The notes under the pieces were generated by a model. That model worked only from the letters and a program-made list of their open reading frames with translations. It had not been told where the DNA came from and made no database searches. Below are positions 11,801 to 19,269 of a DNA stretch of 64,000 nucleotides, one piece after another. Each line of letters begins with the position of its first letter. The stretch's first letter is position 1. Where the stretch lies: the NCBI GenBank assembly GCA_018818165.1, contig JAHISP010000052.1, positions 1 to 64,000 of the forward strand, read 5' to 3'. The stretch is from Bacteroidota bacterium (GTDB lineage Bacteria > Bacteroidota > Ignavibacteria > Ignavibacteriales > Melioribacteraceae). The translations under genes and the position numbers were made by a program.

Positions 11801-13663
11801 ACCATTTACATCTAAATCAGAAGCAGCATTTGCAGCTAGTGTTACAACACCACTTGATTGTGTAAAATCATTTGTTGTTAAAGCAAAGTTGCCAATATTT
11901 ACTGTACCACCATCAACCAAAGTTGCACCTGAAGCAGTAGTAGCAACACCAATTGCTAAAACACCATCAGAAACGGTTAAATTAGTTACGTTTACAGCAG
12001 CACCAGCAAAAGTTGTTGTTGCACCATCACTAATAAGTACATTAGATAATGTACCACCATTAAATGAATTAGCGCCTGCAGCATCTTTAACATCAAGACC
12101 ACCAACTGAAGCAGTAATTTGACCACCATTTGTTAGGTGAGCAACACTACCTGTTAAAGTTAATGTATTTACACTTAATGCCATATAACCAGTATTTGCT
12201 CCAGTACTATTACCCGCATTAGTTAAAATACCAGCAACTGAAGTTGCACCAGTAATATTAACTTTACCGTTAGCAACAGCATTTGTTAAAGCATCACCAA
12301 TAGTACCAGATACATTTAATGTACCAGTGCTTAAGTTAACTGCATTACTTCTAATAGCACCATTAACTGTGGTTGTACCAGCATTATTGTTAGTTACATT
12401 TAGGATACCATAACCATCGCCAGCAGTTCCCTGTGCATTTGTGGAAACTGTACCAACATCTAGAGTACCATCGTTATCATTATTATAGAATGTAAAAGTA
12501 TAGTCAGCACTTGCATTTGTGCCAGTTTTATTATTATTTGTTAAAGTAACGCCGTTTAATGTAACATTACCATTAGCTAGATTAATTGCGTAATTTGCAA
12601 GAAAATCTCTATCAGCAGTAACAGCTTCAGTCCATTCAGTAGCACCATTTACTGTGAAATTACCACCACCTGTTACATTTAATTGACCTAAGTCAGTAGC
12701 AGCAGCACCATCAATTACATTGAAGTTTAAAGTACCGCTAATTGCAACAGCACCTGTACCACCATGATTGAAATCAAAGTTTTTCATATTAAGGTTAGTG
12801 AAATTAACTGCTCCACCATTACCAACTGTAACATCTGCATTAACTGTAACAGCAGCTTGGAAAGTAGCACCACCTTTAGCAATATTTATTGCACCAACAC
12901 CTGTAATTGCAGTAGCAGGGAAAGTCACTACATCAGTGTTGTTAGTTTTGTTTACTGTAATTGTACCTGTACCAAAAGCACCATATTGTGCTTCTTTACC
13001 TGCAGATTGACTACCAGTACCAAGATAACTAATAACTGGGTTACTAGTTTTAGGAGCTTCACCTGTAAATGCAGAAACGTCATTGATATTTAAAGTAGCA
13101 CCTGCAGTAGCTGTTATATTACCACCACCACCATTTAAAGTACCAATATTTAAATATGAACTTCTTGTTGCAATAGTACCTAAATTCATTGTTACTGTAC
13201 CAGTTAGGTTCATATATTCTGTTCCACTGGCTGAAACAATGTTCAATGTTCCGCCCTTTACATCAAATGTAAATGCTTGACCAGGATCTGTATCAGAAAC
13301 TAGAATTACATCGTTACCATTAAGTTGTTCTAAGCGAATTGTAATAACAGCATTATCATCCCAAGCTGGTTGGGTTTTTCCATCAATAACTTGGCTTTTT
13401 CTGATAATAATATCATCGTTAGTTGAAGCTAGACCAGCACCAGTATAAGTACCAGCCTTTAAGACTAGCGTTCCTCCGCTTTTGTCCATTGCACTTAAAC
13501 CTTTTGCTATAGAAGCATAAGGTGCTACTGCAGTACCACTACCAGTAACGTCATTACCGTTAGTAGCATCTACATACACCTGTGCAAAGGATGTGGCACT
13601 TACAAAAGTAAGTAGCAGAAGAATAAGAAAGCTAGCTTTCTTGAATTGTTTGAGTATTTTCAT
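5876..13663 (-). CDS. Giant T9SS-secreted adhesin-like protein (2595 aa)
   Basis: A signal peptide (about 1-28, ending SFAQ) leads into a segment typical of right-handed beta-helix proteins (VYVDATNGNDVTGSG, then LVLKAGTYTG). About 1,600 residues of Gly/Asn/Thr/Ala-rich, short irregular repeats follow (patterns like LTVNGT, NISGT, GNLVI), as in filamentous adhesins. I see no cysteine. Residues about 1817-2200 hold four Ig-like repeats (LPDTSV, YVATDLDAD, FSWTP). After them come a carboxypeptidase-regulatory-like module (about 2207-2260), a dockerin-like segment (AADVTGVGTITSSDALSIL), a cohesin-like module (about 2370-2490) and a T9SS type A sorting domain ([17 protein letters not shown]) at the C-terminus. 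Start ATG 13663 has GGAG seven bases upstream. Likely a surface adhesin or matrix protein; ligand unknown. Confidence 0.88.
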   Translation of the reverse strand: MKILKQFKKASFLILLLLTFVSATSFAQVYVDATNGNDVTGSGTAVAPYASIAKGLSAMDKSGGTLVLKAGTYTGAGLASTNDDIIIRKSQVIDGKTQPAWDDNAVITIRLEQLNGNDVILVSDTDPGQAFTFDVKGGTLNIVSASGTEYMNLTGTVTMNLGTIATRSSYLNIGTLNGGGGNITATAGATLNINDVSAFTGEAPKTSNPVISYLGTGSQSAGKEAQYGAFGTGTITVNKTNNTDVVTFPATAITGVGAINIAKGGATFQAAVTVNADVTVGNGGAVNFTNLNMKNFDFNHGGTGAVAISGTLNFNVIDGAAATDLGQLNVTGGGNFTVNGATEWTEAVTADRDFLANYAINLANGNVTLNGVTLTNNNKTGTNASADYTFTFYNNDNDGTLDVGTVSTNAQGTAGDGYGILNVTNNNAGTTTVNGAIRSNAVNLSTGTLNVSGTIGDALTNAVANGKVNITGATSVAGILTNAGNSTGANTGYMALSVNTLTLTGSVAHLTNGGQITASVGGLDVKDAAGANSFNGGTLSNVLISDGATTTFAGAAVNVTNLTVSDGVLAIGVATTASGATLVDGGTVNIGNFALTTNDFTQSSGVVTLAANAASDLDVNGNFNRTAGTFTAGLASELLLSGTAAQNMNGGPSFQLSDMTVSNTGGLVTIANTVRAIGTITVSAAATVELGNFNLVFNAATGKMVNNGTIQTTGNSNGAVIFGGANFVSAGNNVDGMVLNASSSALFSNIIIDVGALPNDVITTGSAGNIRWTKELYLYTGDLNNTAAVDFAPSGTGASIKRDISTAAGSVNGITLAGGTFNAAAVDYNLTYVGTLTANKTINTTTAVEWDADNVVDLTQSAAGGSFNVQLAGNVVRSIKGNLVITGNATAASAARLFGDTGNLTVAGNINVGQNSVLSLAAADLTLSGGLTVSSSATIIGGNAANVISLAGNGQTHSILGAITAANILTVNGTGVIINGQAASATANQSEIANLTVGAAKSATVSQIHAINGAVTTGATSTLSLGLTQISTASPVDNADGNGTVVGLITLGGTSFTLTSAVEAQAGVTHNLGTVDFGANNLTLTTAGIFNRAAAVSAVYASTGGALVSDFAATYTMNNASIPYWDIKKAIALGAATDDVTVTKELDIKTGGSITNNGADVTIETLMTTIGGNVFIGAGQLILAGTEVVASGNPTISNLTINSTGTATLSSSDEDSAPTWRNYTITGQLKQTAGNVAIKGNNILLTGAGAAFDRTTGDWSATSGVLSFAGTADQTFDPGAGWSVPNLVINNTTASGTEVITDDNEIFTVTGILSLTNGVLSTKNGATAKDGLLALGNGAIVKRDAFNSSLANVPTFGASVDVWYVTTAGGTAKEMPTANTVLNDLQIQVNTVANANLTVNGTLYLMGGALSELAAKDVTIADGATINRSGGTITTAPQATSYNLIYSNTANIVSGNELIGSKVANMTIIPTGGSNVSLGTAVTMSGNLVLNGATTATQLNLAGFNLTTAGNVTITSGDIANSGATAKFTFNGAAKQTLTVPAGGLIFPSTVGVAAGAVEFVLNNTSTDGVHLAGGNLSMQNVTPATNLNIVRFINGNLTTTNAFILTLWQAATVTNQPDQGFDRTGVDIANNKYSHVVGNVRKYVNNSTGTSIDRTEVTFPVGTAAASPGNYRPASFFFKTAPQSALNLTVNHDEQSPEGSNGFPITSGDKKITNYPDFFWYVKSDQALAPSYEYDVEFQAEGYADYITDGIEDLRIIRRDSGNVANNWILQGLDGNYDNSTINATWPVGKVINAKGGITTQGSRFTYSQLNKAPYFKSTLANVANPTIPGAKIGGPVAATEGVALTGTYVSEDPDLNQTSTMFLVSKPDSAVFNATTGAFSWTPDNTTAPGPHYVSIGSTDGTDTTIVTDTINVTDVNQLPSIVGPGGAVNVSEGLEYGFTYTATDKDADNTSFTYSILSLTGTAPDSISLNAATGALVVIPKYGQQGDVFNLTVRVTDSKGGTDDTLSVFTVVDLNRAPTFTTVMPDTSVSENVSLAFTYVATDLDADALKYSLSADAPAGATIDSLTGLFAWTPTYTQAGVYTFSAIVKDNGTPMLVDSSKVTVTVTNANAAPTWAVGGELPDTTIFVGDTLNFTYLANDLDGDAITYSWNGPADARANLSADGILVWDPQTENDFISLVKVKATDGIATITTQAEVTVQVVTVTVSGVVTYNGNALLPLSGVTVTLTDGTTPVTMVTAANGAYSFADIKSGSYSLTATKTTQWGGALASDALETQLYVVNPAGGFLATDLLKLAADVTGVGTITSSDALSILNRSVGINTFQVADWLLESKAIVVGTKNVSQNLMGIAAGDARGDYNPNASLAKVSSIAVNSEEVLNIKKESEFSLPISISELSEVGSYTMKLKYASDKVEFLGASTSNGGMFVSNAVDGVISIAWMNTDSKEVKVNEGAALATLKFKATEQFSKTDEVSLELLDGAELTNGLAKNISANINIPVVAIGIPDVFALRQNYPNPFNPSTTIQYDLPEDGKVTLTIYNSLGQTVGTLVNTKQVAGAYDVKFNASNLSSGVYLYRVTVEGTKNFVMTKKMILMK

Positions 13664-13729
13664 TTTTCATCTCCAAATGATCGAAAATAAGTTAATTAAA
13701 AGGTTGTAATAATTTGATTGATCCCTTTA

Positions 13730-13753
13730 TTAAGGTGGTAAACATTTTAGCAT
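13730..13753 (-). promoter_or_regulatory. Candidate 7-codon leader ORF in the 5' UTR of the giant gene
   Basis: On the minus strand, AAGGAG is followed eight bases later by ATG CTA AAA TGT TTA CCA CCT TAA, i.e. M-L-K-C-L-P-P-stop. It lies about 67 bases upstream of the giant gene's start and downstream of the candidate promoter. The ribosome-binding site is stronger than most in this window. Pro-Pro immediately before a stop is a known slow-termination context. A regulatory role is inference; it could be chance. Confidence 0.3.
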
Positions 13754-13904
13754 ATTTAAATCTCCTTCTTTATTAAAAAATAATTAGTGATTTCGCTTTC
13801 CTATAAAGTTAATTATTATCAATAAATTTTATTTGCTTTATGCACTGACTCTTTTTAATAATAGAAATAAAAGTTTTTAGCCAGGCTCTCCTATTACAAG
13901 TTTA

Positions 13905-13932
13905 AATATAATATATAAAGCAACAATGTCAA
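13905..13932 (-). promoter_or_regulatory. Candidate sigma-70-type promoter for the giant surface protein
   Basis: Minus strand: TTGACA (13927-13932), 16-base spacer, TATATT (13905-13910). This would give a transcript with a roughly 230-base leader. The -35 is a perfect consensus and sits next to a T tract. Caveat: some Bacteroidota housekeeping promoters use a different consensus, and AT-rich DNA yields such matches by chance. Confidence 0.4.
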
Positions 13933-14826
13933 AAAAAAAAAAACCTATTTAACAATCTATTTTTAATTTAAAATAATTTTAATTTATTACTTAGTATAAT
14001 AATAATTTATAAAACAATCTAATAATTCACACCTTAAAAATTCTACTATATTAAAATATTATTTGTTCGTTGAAATTTGATAAAAAAAAAGTTAACATGC
14101 AATAAAACCACAAAATATAAATTCCATTAAATGTAAATTATAGTACTTTTCTTTAACTGTCTTTGTAAGACCGAAAGAGCAAAATTGCCAATATTTTTGC
14201 TCCAGAATAGTGTTAAACTTAATAATTCCCTTTTCTAATGTCAATGTTTTATATCACAATCTTTGGGTATAAATTTATGACAATATATTCTCTATTAGCA
14301 TTATTATATCTGTTTTACTAAAGTATTACTATTATATTTTTATGACTTACAATTAAAACAGATAAGATTGCTTGTTTATATTTTGATTCTATGATCTGCT
14401 GCATAGTTAGAGTACACCAAGAAAAGCTAGTATATTAGTGATAATGACCATGCACTTAGGCCAAAGAAGAAGAGTTGATACAAATGAATTTAAGGACAAA
14501 GTTATTCCTAGTTGATAGCATGATTATTTTAATTATGTTCACAAAAAGAAGCCAGTGATAAACTTCGAGAAATATTTATTGTGTAACTAAAAGAATTTAA
14601 GTAATAATTATATCCTCAAAAATCCGTATTTGCTAGTTGAGTAAATCAAAGTTTATTTCTCTTTTCAAAATATCAAATATTACTGTTGTGATAAAAAGTA
14701 TTGTTGTTAGGATTATAAATAATAGTTTTCGAGATATAGCATACTGAATACAAGTTCAAATAGAAGAATATTTACTGGTTTAATTTTTGTAATTCACACA
14801 AATTGACTAGTTTTAAAGGAAAATAA

Positions 14827-15051
14827 ATGACTTACAAAATATTAGGAATCCTAATTTTATTAATTTGGGTTCCATTATTCGCGCAATTAACTCCCCAAGT
14901 CACCATAGGTTAATTGATTAGCGGGATAAACATTTGTAACACAATGGAAAATGGAATGCATGTACCAATCAAAGAATATTATTTTGATGATTATAACAGT
15001 ACCTGCTTTCAAAGCATGCAAGTATTTTTAGAAATTGAAAATGAAAAATAA
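14827..15051 (+). pseudogene. Remnant of a small secreted-protein gene with an in-frame stop
   Basis: ATG 14827 begins a convincing signal peptide (MTYKILGILILLIWVPLFAQ) preceded by AAAGGAAAA. The frame meets TAA at 14911-14913 after 28 codons. The same frame then stays open to TAA 15049-15051, with an acidic/aromatic stretch (KEYYFDDYNSTCFQ) and MQVFLEIENEK. The pattern suggests a 70-odd-residue exported protein, or the fragment of a larger one, that has acquired a nonsense mutation. Product not recognised. It lies just upstream of the broken glycosidase gene, so the whole 14.8-16.9 kb segment may be decaying together. Confidence 0.45.
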
Positions 15052-15116
15052 GTTTGAAATTATATATTAGCATTTGAAATCTTTAGAGTTTAAAGCATAA
15101 AATATTGGAGTAATTG

Positions 15117-16897
15117 ATGAAAATTATAATAGCGTTTTTATTTTGTTTGAGCATAACTTTAAATGCACAAACTATGATTAATGTTGACAGTAGAAATACA
15201 ACAAGCCTTAATGGAAAATGGAATATAATCATTGATCCTTATGAAAACGGTTATTACAATTATAGGTATGAACCAAATGCAAATGGTTATTTCAAAAACA
15301 CAGAACAAACTAACCCATCACAACTAATAGAATATAATTTTGATACGGATGAAATGTTGTATGTACCCGGAGATTGGAATTCACAAAAGGAAAAACTTCT
15401 TTTTTATGAAGGTACCATTTGGTATAAAAAATCATTTAATTATAATTTGAATAAAGGTAAAAGACTTTTCCTTTATTTTGGGGCTATAAACTATGATGCA
15501 AAAGTTTATTTAAATGGAGAAAAATTAGGCGAACATGTTGGTGGATTTACTCCCTTTCAATTTGAAATTACTAACCAAGTTAAAGCAAAAGATAATTTTG
15601 TAGTTGTTAAAGTTGATAATAAACGATACCTAGATGCAGTTCCCACTGTTAATACTGATTGGTATAATTATGGTGGAATTACGCGAAAAGTTATTTTAAT
15701 TGAAACTAACGAATCATTTATTAGTGACTATTTTATTCAGCTTAAAAAAGGTGAATTAAATAAAATTGATGGTTGGGTTAAAATAGATGGGACAAATAAA
15801 ACCCAAAAAATAATAGTTGAATACCAGAAATTAGTCTAAGTAAGGAAGTAATTACCGACAAAACTGGTTTTGGTAAATTTGAAATTGAAAAAGAACTTAT
15901 TCTCTGGTCACCTGAAAACCCAAAATTATACGAAGTGAAAATTTCAAGTGATTTGGAAATAATAAATGATTTAATAGGTTTTAGAACTATCGAGACCAAA
16001 GGAAGTGAAATTCTATTAAATGGAAAACCTATATATCTTAAAGGTATTTCAATTCATGAAGAAGCACCATACGAGAATGGTTCACGCGCTTTTTCAGATG
16101 ATCATGCAAAAATATTGTTGGGCTGGGCAAAAGATATGTCGTGTAATTACGTCCGCTTAGCACATTACACACATAATGAAGCAATGGTAAAAATGGCAGA
16201 CAAAATGGGATTATTGGTTTGGGCAGAAATACCTGTTTACTGGACCATTTCTTGGGAAAATGAATCAACATATAAAAACGCAGAAAATCAATTAACCTCC
16301 ATGATTACACGTGATAAAAACCGTGCTGCAATAATCTTGTGGTCAATGGCAAATGAAACTCCGCTATCTGAACCAAGATATAAATTTCTTTCACATTTAG
16401 TATCGAAAGCTAGAGAACTTGATTCAACAAGATTAATAACCGCGGCTATGGAAAGACATTATACAGATGACAACACACTAATGATTGATGATGCTTTTGG
16501 TAAAATTGTGGATGTGCTTGGTTGTAATGTTTACATTGGCTGGTACGACGGTTTACCCGAAAAGTGCAGAACCATTGAATGGAAAACAATTTACGATAAA
16601 CCTGTAATTATAAGTGAGTTTGGCGGTGGTGCAATGTTTGGAAATCATGGAGATAAAATAACTAGATGGACTGAAGAATTTCAGGAAAGTGTTTACAAAG
16701 AAAATATTGAAATGTTTAAAAAGGTCAATTTTATAAAAGGCATGAGTCCATGGATACTTAAGGATTTCAAATCACCAAGAAGACATCAACCAAGAATACA
16801 AGGTTTTTGGAACGTAAAAGGATTGATTACGGATCAGGGGGATAAGAAAAAAGCTTATTATATTTTGAAAGAGTTCTATAATTTAGAAAATAAGTAG
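15117..16897 (+). pseudogene. Glycoside hydrolase family 2 (beta-glucuronidase/galactosidase-like), frameshifted
   Basis: Two frames together encode one GH2 enzyme of about 594 residues. The first runs from ATG 15117 (GGAG six bases upstream; signal peptide ending LNAQ) to TAA 15837-15839. It carries the sugar-binding jelly roll (GKWNIIIDPY, VYLNGEKLGEHVGGFTPFQF). The second frame resumes around 15830 and runs to TAG 16897. It carries the rest of the Ig-like domain (LILWSPENPKLYEV, IGFRTIE) and the TIM barrel, with acid/base Glu in SMANETP and nucleophile Glu in IISEFGGGA. Joining them needs a -1 shift (one base missing) in the A-rich run at about 15828-15832. All catalytic residues survive, so the break may be recent, a sequencing error, or programmed slippage. 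The substrate is probably a beta-glucuronide or beta-galactoside; family resemblance only. Confidence 0.82.
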
Positions 16898-17489
16898 CAT
16901 GACAATAAGTTAATTATTGTTCTACAAAGCTTAAAATATTTTATTCACTCACGTTACGCAAAATCTTGAAAACAGCCTATCATTCCCGATATGGATTAAA
17001 TTATAATAGAAAAACGAATTTGATTTGTAAATCAATCCCTTAGGGATTGCATTTGGGTTTATTTGGAGAAGAAAAAATTGAACCCGAAAACAGGTTCTTG
17101 TTTTTTCGGTTTTGCAAATTTCTATTAAAATTGAACTCCTAGCGGAGTTATTTTTATGAAATATATTTTGCTTTGTTTACAGTTTTGTATTTGACAAATC
17201 ACATTCATGATTATAATTAATGTGGAATAATCCCGCTAGGGTTTATATTTAATTAGGAAAAGAAATGCAACTTCTTGAATAATTCCAATAAGGATTGCAT
17301 TATAATTGAACATTATCCTCAATCTGTCGATAGGCATAAATTTAAAATGACGGATTTAGGATTAATATTCAATTTATAGCTCAAACTTCCACCAATGTAC
17401 ATTTGGCTAATAATAACCACAATTAATATTCCAACATTTTTAAAGATTTGAATTTCGAAAAAAAACAAAGAATGTTTAGCAAAATATTA
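16898..17489. other. Intergenic region with REP-like elements
   Basis: About 590 bases between the broken glycosidase and the flagellar run. It contains no credible gene. Its main content is the cluster of short palindromes listed separately (17030-17305) and a weak hairpin near 17080-17105 (GAACC/GGTTC). Confidence 0.6.
17030..17305. repeat. Cluster of four short REP-like palindromic units
   Basis: Four related imperfect palindromes spaced 50-100 bases apart: TCCCTTAGGGA (about 17036), CTCCTAGCGGAG (about 17138), TCCCGCTAGGG (about 17231) and TTCCAATAAGGA (about 17284). Each is followed by a similar T-rich tail; two share GGATTGCATT. They resemble degenerate copies of one extragenic palindromic element. 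Copy number elsewhere in the genome cannot be judged here. Confidence 0.5.
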
Positions 17490-17505
17490 TGGTATAGTCT
17501 TTGCT
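17490..17505 (+). promoter_or_regulatory. Candidate sigma-54 (RpoN) promoter of the plus-strand motility run
   Basis: TGGTATAGTCTTTGCT matches the -24/-12 pattern TGG-N8-TTGC[AT], with exactly ten bases between GG and GC. It lies 28 bases upstream of ATG 17533, which has its own GAGG. Sigma-54 control of mid-class flagellar genes is well established in other phyla. A start site around 17516 would exclude the in-frame ATG at 17509. A similar site sits upstream of flgB. Confidence 0.55.
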
Positions 17506-17532
17506 TAAATGGTTCAAAAATCGAGGAAACAA

Positions 17533-17757
17533 ATGAACAAAATAGTAATGAATGTAGGAATGTTGTTTTTCTTTCTATCTATAATATTCTTTAGTCAGAT
17601 GAATTTATCGTTAACAGATATTCTCGTCCGTTCTTTTGCAATATTTATTTTTCTTACAAGCATGCTAGGAATCATTGCTCTTGTATTTATCCGCTCGATA
17701 AATAAAAAATCCTTTGATAAGGGAAACGAATTCTCAGAAAATTTAAGCGGGAAGTAA
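17533..17757 (+). CDS. Small two-helix membrane protein at the head of the motility run
   Basis: 74 residues with two hydrophobic helices (about 4-22 and 33-53) and a short charged tail (SINKKSFDKGNEF). I prefer ATG 17533 over the in-frame ATG 17509 because GAGG lies six bases before it and the candidate promoter would start transcription after 17509. It is separated from fliA by 3 bases, so it is probably co-transcribed and translationally linked. I do not recognise the family. Possible roles include a membrane accessory of flagellar assembly or nothing specific. Confidence 0.6.
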   Translation: MNKIVMNVGMLFFFLSIIFFSQMNLSLTDILVRSFAIFIFLTSMLGIIALVFIRSINKKSFDKGNEFSENLSGK

Positions 17758-17760
17758 GAA

Positions 17761-18390
17761 ATGGAGACCACACAACTTTGGACACAATACCAAATTAACC
17801 CGACTGATGTGCTAAAAAAACAATTGATATTGTGTTACACAAATTTAGTTCACTATGTAATTCATCATTCCAGATTTGTTAATCTTAATATTTTTGATAC
17901 TAGAGATTATTTTCAATTTGGAATTGAAGGTTTAAACGAAGCAGTTGATCGTTTTGACCCCGAGTATGGAACGAAGTTCGAAACATACGCAATTCAAAGA
18001 ATTAGAGGCAAAATTATTGACGAATTGAGAAAAGCTCAAATTAAACCAAGATTTTCTCCATTTGACGAACCTGGCGATCCATATTTTTCAAATATTTCAA
18101 TGGATAAACCAACTGGTAGCGATGAAACAGGAACATTGCACGAAGTAATTCCATCCGACTCTCAAGAACCAGAACAGATTGCTGAAAGAAATGAAGCAAA
18201 AGAGCGTTTAATGGAATGCATTAGTGAATTAAACGAAAGAGATAGACTAATTATTACCCTGTATTATTTTGAAAGTTTAAATTATAGAGAAATTTCTGAG
18301 GTATTAAATATTACTGTATCTCGAATTTCTCAAATACATTCAAGAATACTAGAATCCTTAAAAGAAAAACTAGAAGAAGTAAACGTCTAA
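17761..18390 (+). CDS. fliA: RNA polymerase sigma factor FliA/WhiG family (sigma-28)
   Basis: 209 residues. Region 2 is at about 15-85 (LILCYTNLVHYVIHH, FGIEGLNEAVDRFDPEYGTKFETYAIQRIRGKIIDELR), where the last stretch is the typical FliA/WhiG signature. Region 4 is at about 145-205 with a helix-turn-helix (YREISEVLNITVSRISQIHS). In flagellar systems this sigma directs late genes such as flagellin and is held off by FlgM until the hook is finished. No flgM homologue is recognisable in the window. It leads the flagellar run and is followed two bases later by the first HDOD gene. Confidence 0.93.
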   Translation: METTQLWTQYQINPTDVLKKQLILCYTNLVHYVIHHSRFVNLNIFDTRDYFQFGIEGLNEAVDRFDPEYGTKFETYAIQRIRGKIIDELRKAQIKPRFSPFDEPGDPYFSNISMDKPTGSDETGTLHEVIPSDSQEPEQIAERNEAKERLMECISELNERDRLIITLYYFESLNYREISEVLNITVSRISQIHSRILESLKEKLEEVNV

Positions 18391-18391
18391 A

Positions 18392-19258
18392 ATGAACGAA
18401 ATTAAAGAAAAAGAAAATCGTAGAAGAAATTACTTGTTGAGTATTAGAAATTTACCATCTATTCCGGCAATTACTAAAAATGTTTTGGATTTGTTAGATG
18501 ATCCAATGACTAGCACTGCCGATATAAGTAATTCTATTAATAAAGATCAAGCTCTTGTAGCCAGAATTTTAACTGTTGCTAATTCACCTCTTTATGGTTT
18601 GCCTCGTAAAGTTCCTAGTATTGAATTTGCAATTTTAATTCTTGGCTTTAACCAAGTTAGACAAATTGTTTTGGCTCTTTCAATGTTTGATTCATTCAAA
18701 GATGCCGATTCAAAATATTGGGATAGACGACGATTTTGGGAACATTCCTTTATGACAGCCATGGCTGCAAAAGCTATTGCTGACGATTTAGGTTATGCAA
18801 AAACAAGCGAAGCTTTTACTGCTGGTTTGCTTCATGATTTGGGTGTTGTTGTAATTCAAAAATACTTTAATAAAGATTTTATCCAAATAAGTGAATTAGT
18901 AGAAAATGACGCCTACAAATTTGAAGATGCTGAAATGGAAGTAATGAATTTAACACATCATGAAATTGGAAAAATTTTGTGTGACAGATGGCATCTTCCT
19001 AAAAATTTAGGTGAAGCAATATTTTTTCATCACAATCCTGCTCAAAATGAAGATAATGTTCTTTTATCCGCTATTATTCATCTTGCAGATTTTACAACAA
19101 ACACATTAGGATGTGGTTCATTTAGCTGGGATTCTGATTTAGAGCTTGATGAAGGAATAATAGATATACTTGGTCTTGGAAGCAGAGAATACGTTGATAG
19201 TTTTATTCAAAGTTATAAAGAACATCTTGAACAACAATTGGAAACTTTACCATTTTAA
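18392..19258 (+). CDS. HDOD-domain protein (copy 1)
   Basis: 288 residues, essentially all one HDOD domain (about 15-210). Visible: LPSIPAITKNVLDLLDD, a helix with ARILTVANSPLYGL, the degenerate HD-type segment (AFTAGLLHDLGVVVIQ) and LTHHEIGKILCDRWHLP. HDOD proteins are catalytically inactive HD relatives often linked to signalling and motility, usually as scaffolds; the partner here is unknown. It is a paralogue of the next gene, alike in length and layout, so the pair looks like an old tandem duplication. Located immediately after fliA. Confidence 0.9.
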   Translation: MNEIKEKENRRRNYLLSIRNLPSIPAITKNVLDLLDDPMTSTADISNSINKDQALVARILTVANSPLYGLPRKVPSIEFAILILGFNQVRQIVLALSMFDSFKDADSKYWDRRRFWEHSFMTAMAAKAIADDLGYAKTSEAFTAGLLHDLGVVVIQKYFNKDFIQISELVENDAYKFEDAEMEVMNLTHHEIGKILCDRWHLPKNLGEAIFFHHNPAQNEDNVLLSAIIHLADFTTNTLGCGSFSWDSDLELDEGIIDILGLGSREYVDSFIQSYKEHLEQQLETLPF

Positions 19259-19269
19259 TAACTAGACAG

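Larger units (their letters stand above)
13664..14826. other. Long intergenic region, no supported gene
   Basis: About 1.16 kb of very AT-rich DNA upstream of the giant minus-strand gene. The part near the gene holds a candidate leader ORF (13730-13753) and a candidate promoter (13905-13932) with an adjoining 13-base A run. Between about 14000 and 14826 I find only short frames riddled with stops on both strands and no clear repeats; it reads like decayed sequence. Confidence 0.6.

Noticed and set aside
14000-14826. Non-coding RNA or riboswitch in the long intergenic gap
   Set aside because: Strongly AT-rich with no stable hairpins or recognisable conserved core; nothing to support a call.
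15117-16897. Two separate glycosidase genes
   Set aside because: Neither half has a complete GH2 fold; the distal frame is open upstream of its GTG into the missing Ig-like strands, so one frameshifted gene fits better.
17030-17305. CRISPR-like spacing of palindromes
   Set aside because: Units are short, diverged and spaced unequally; no uniform spacers and no cas genes.
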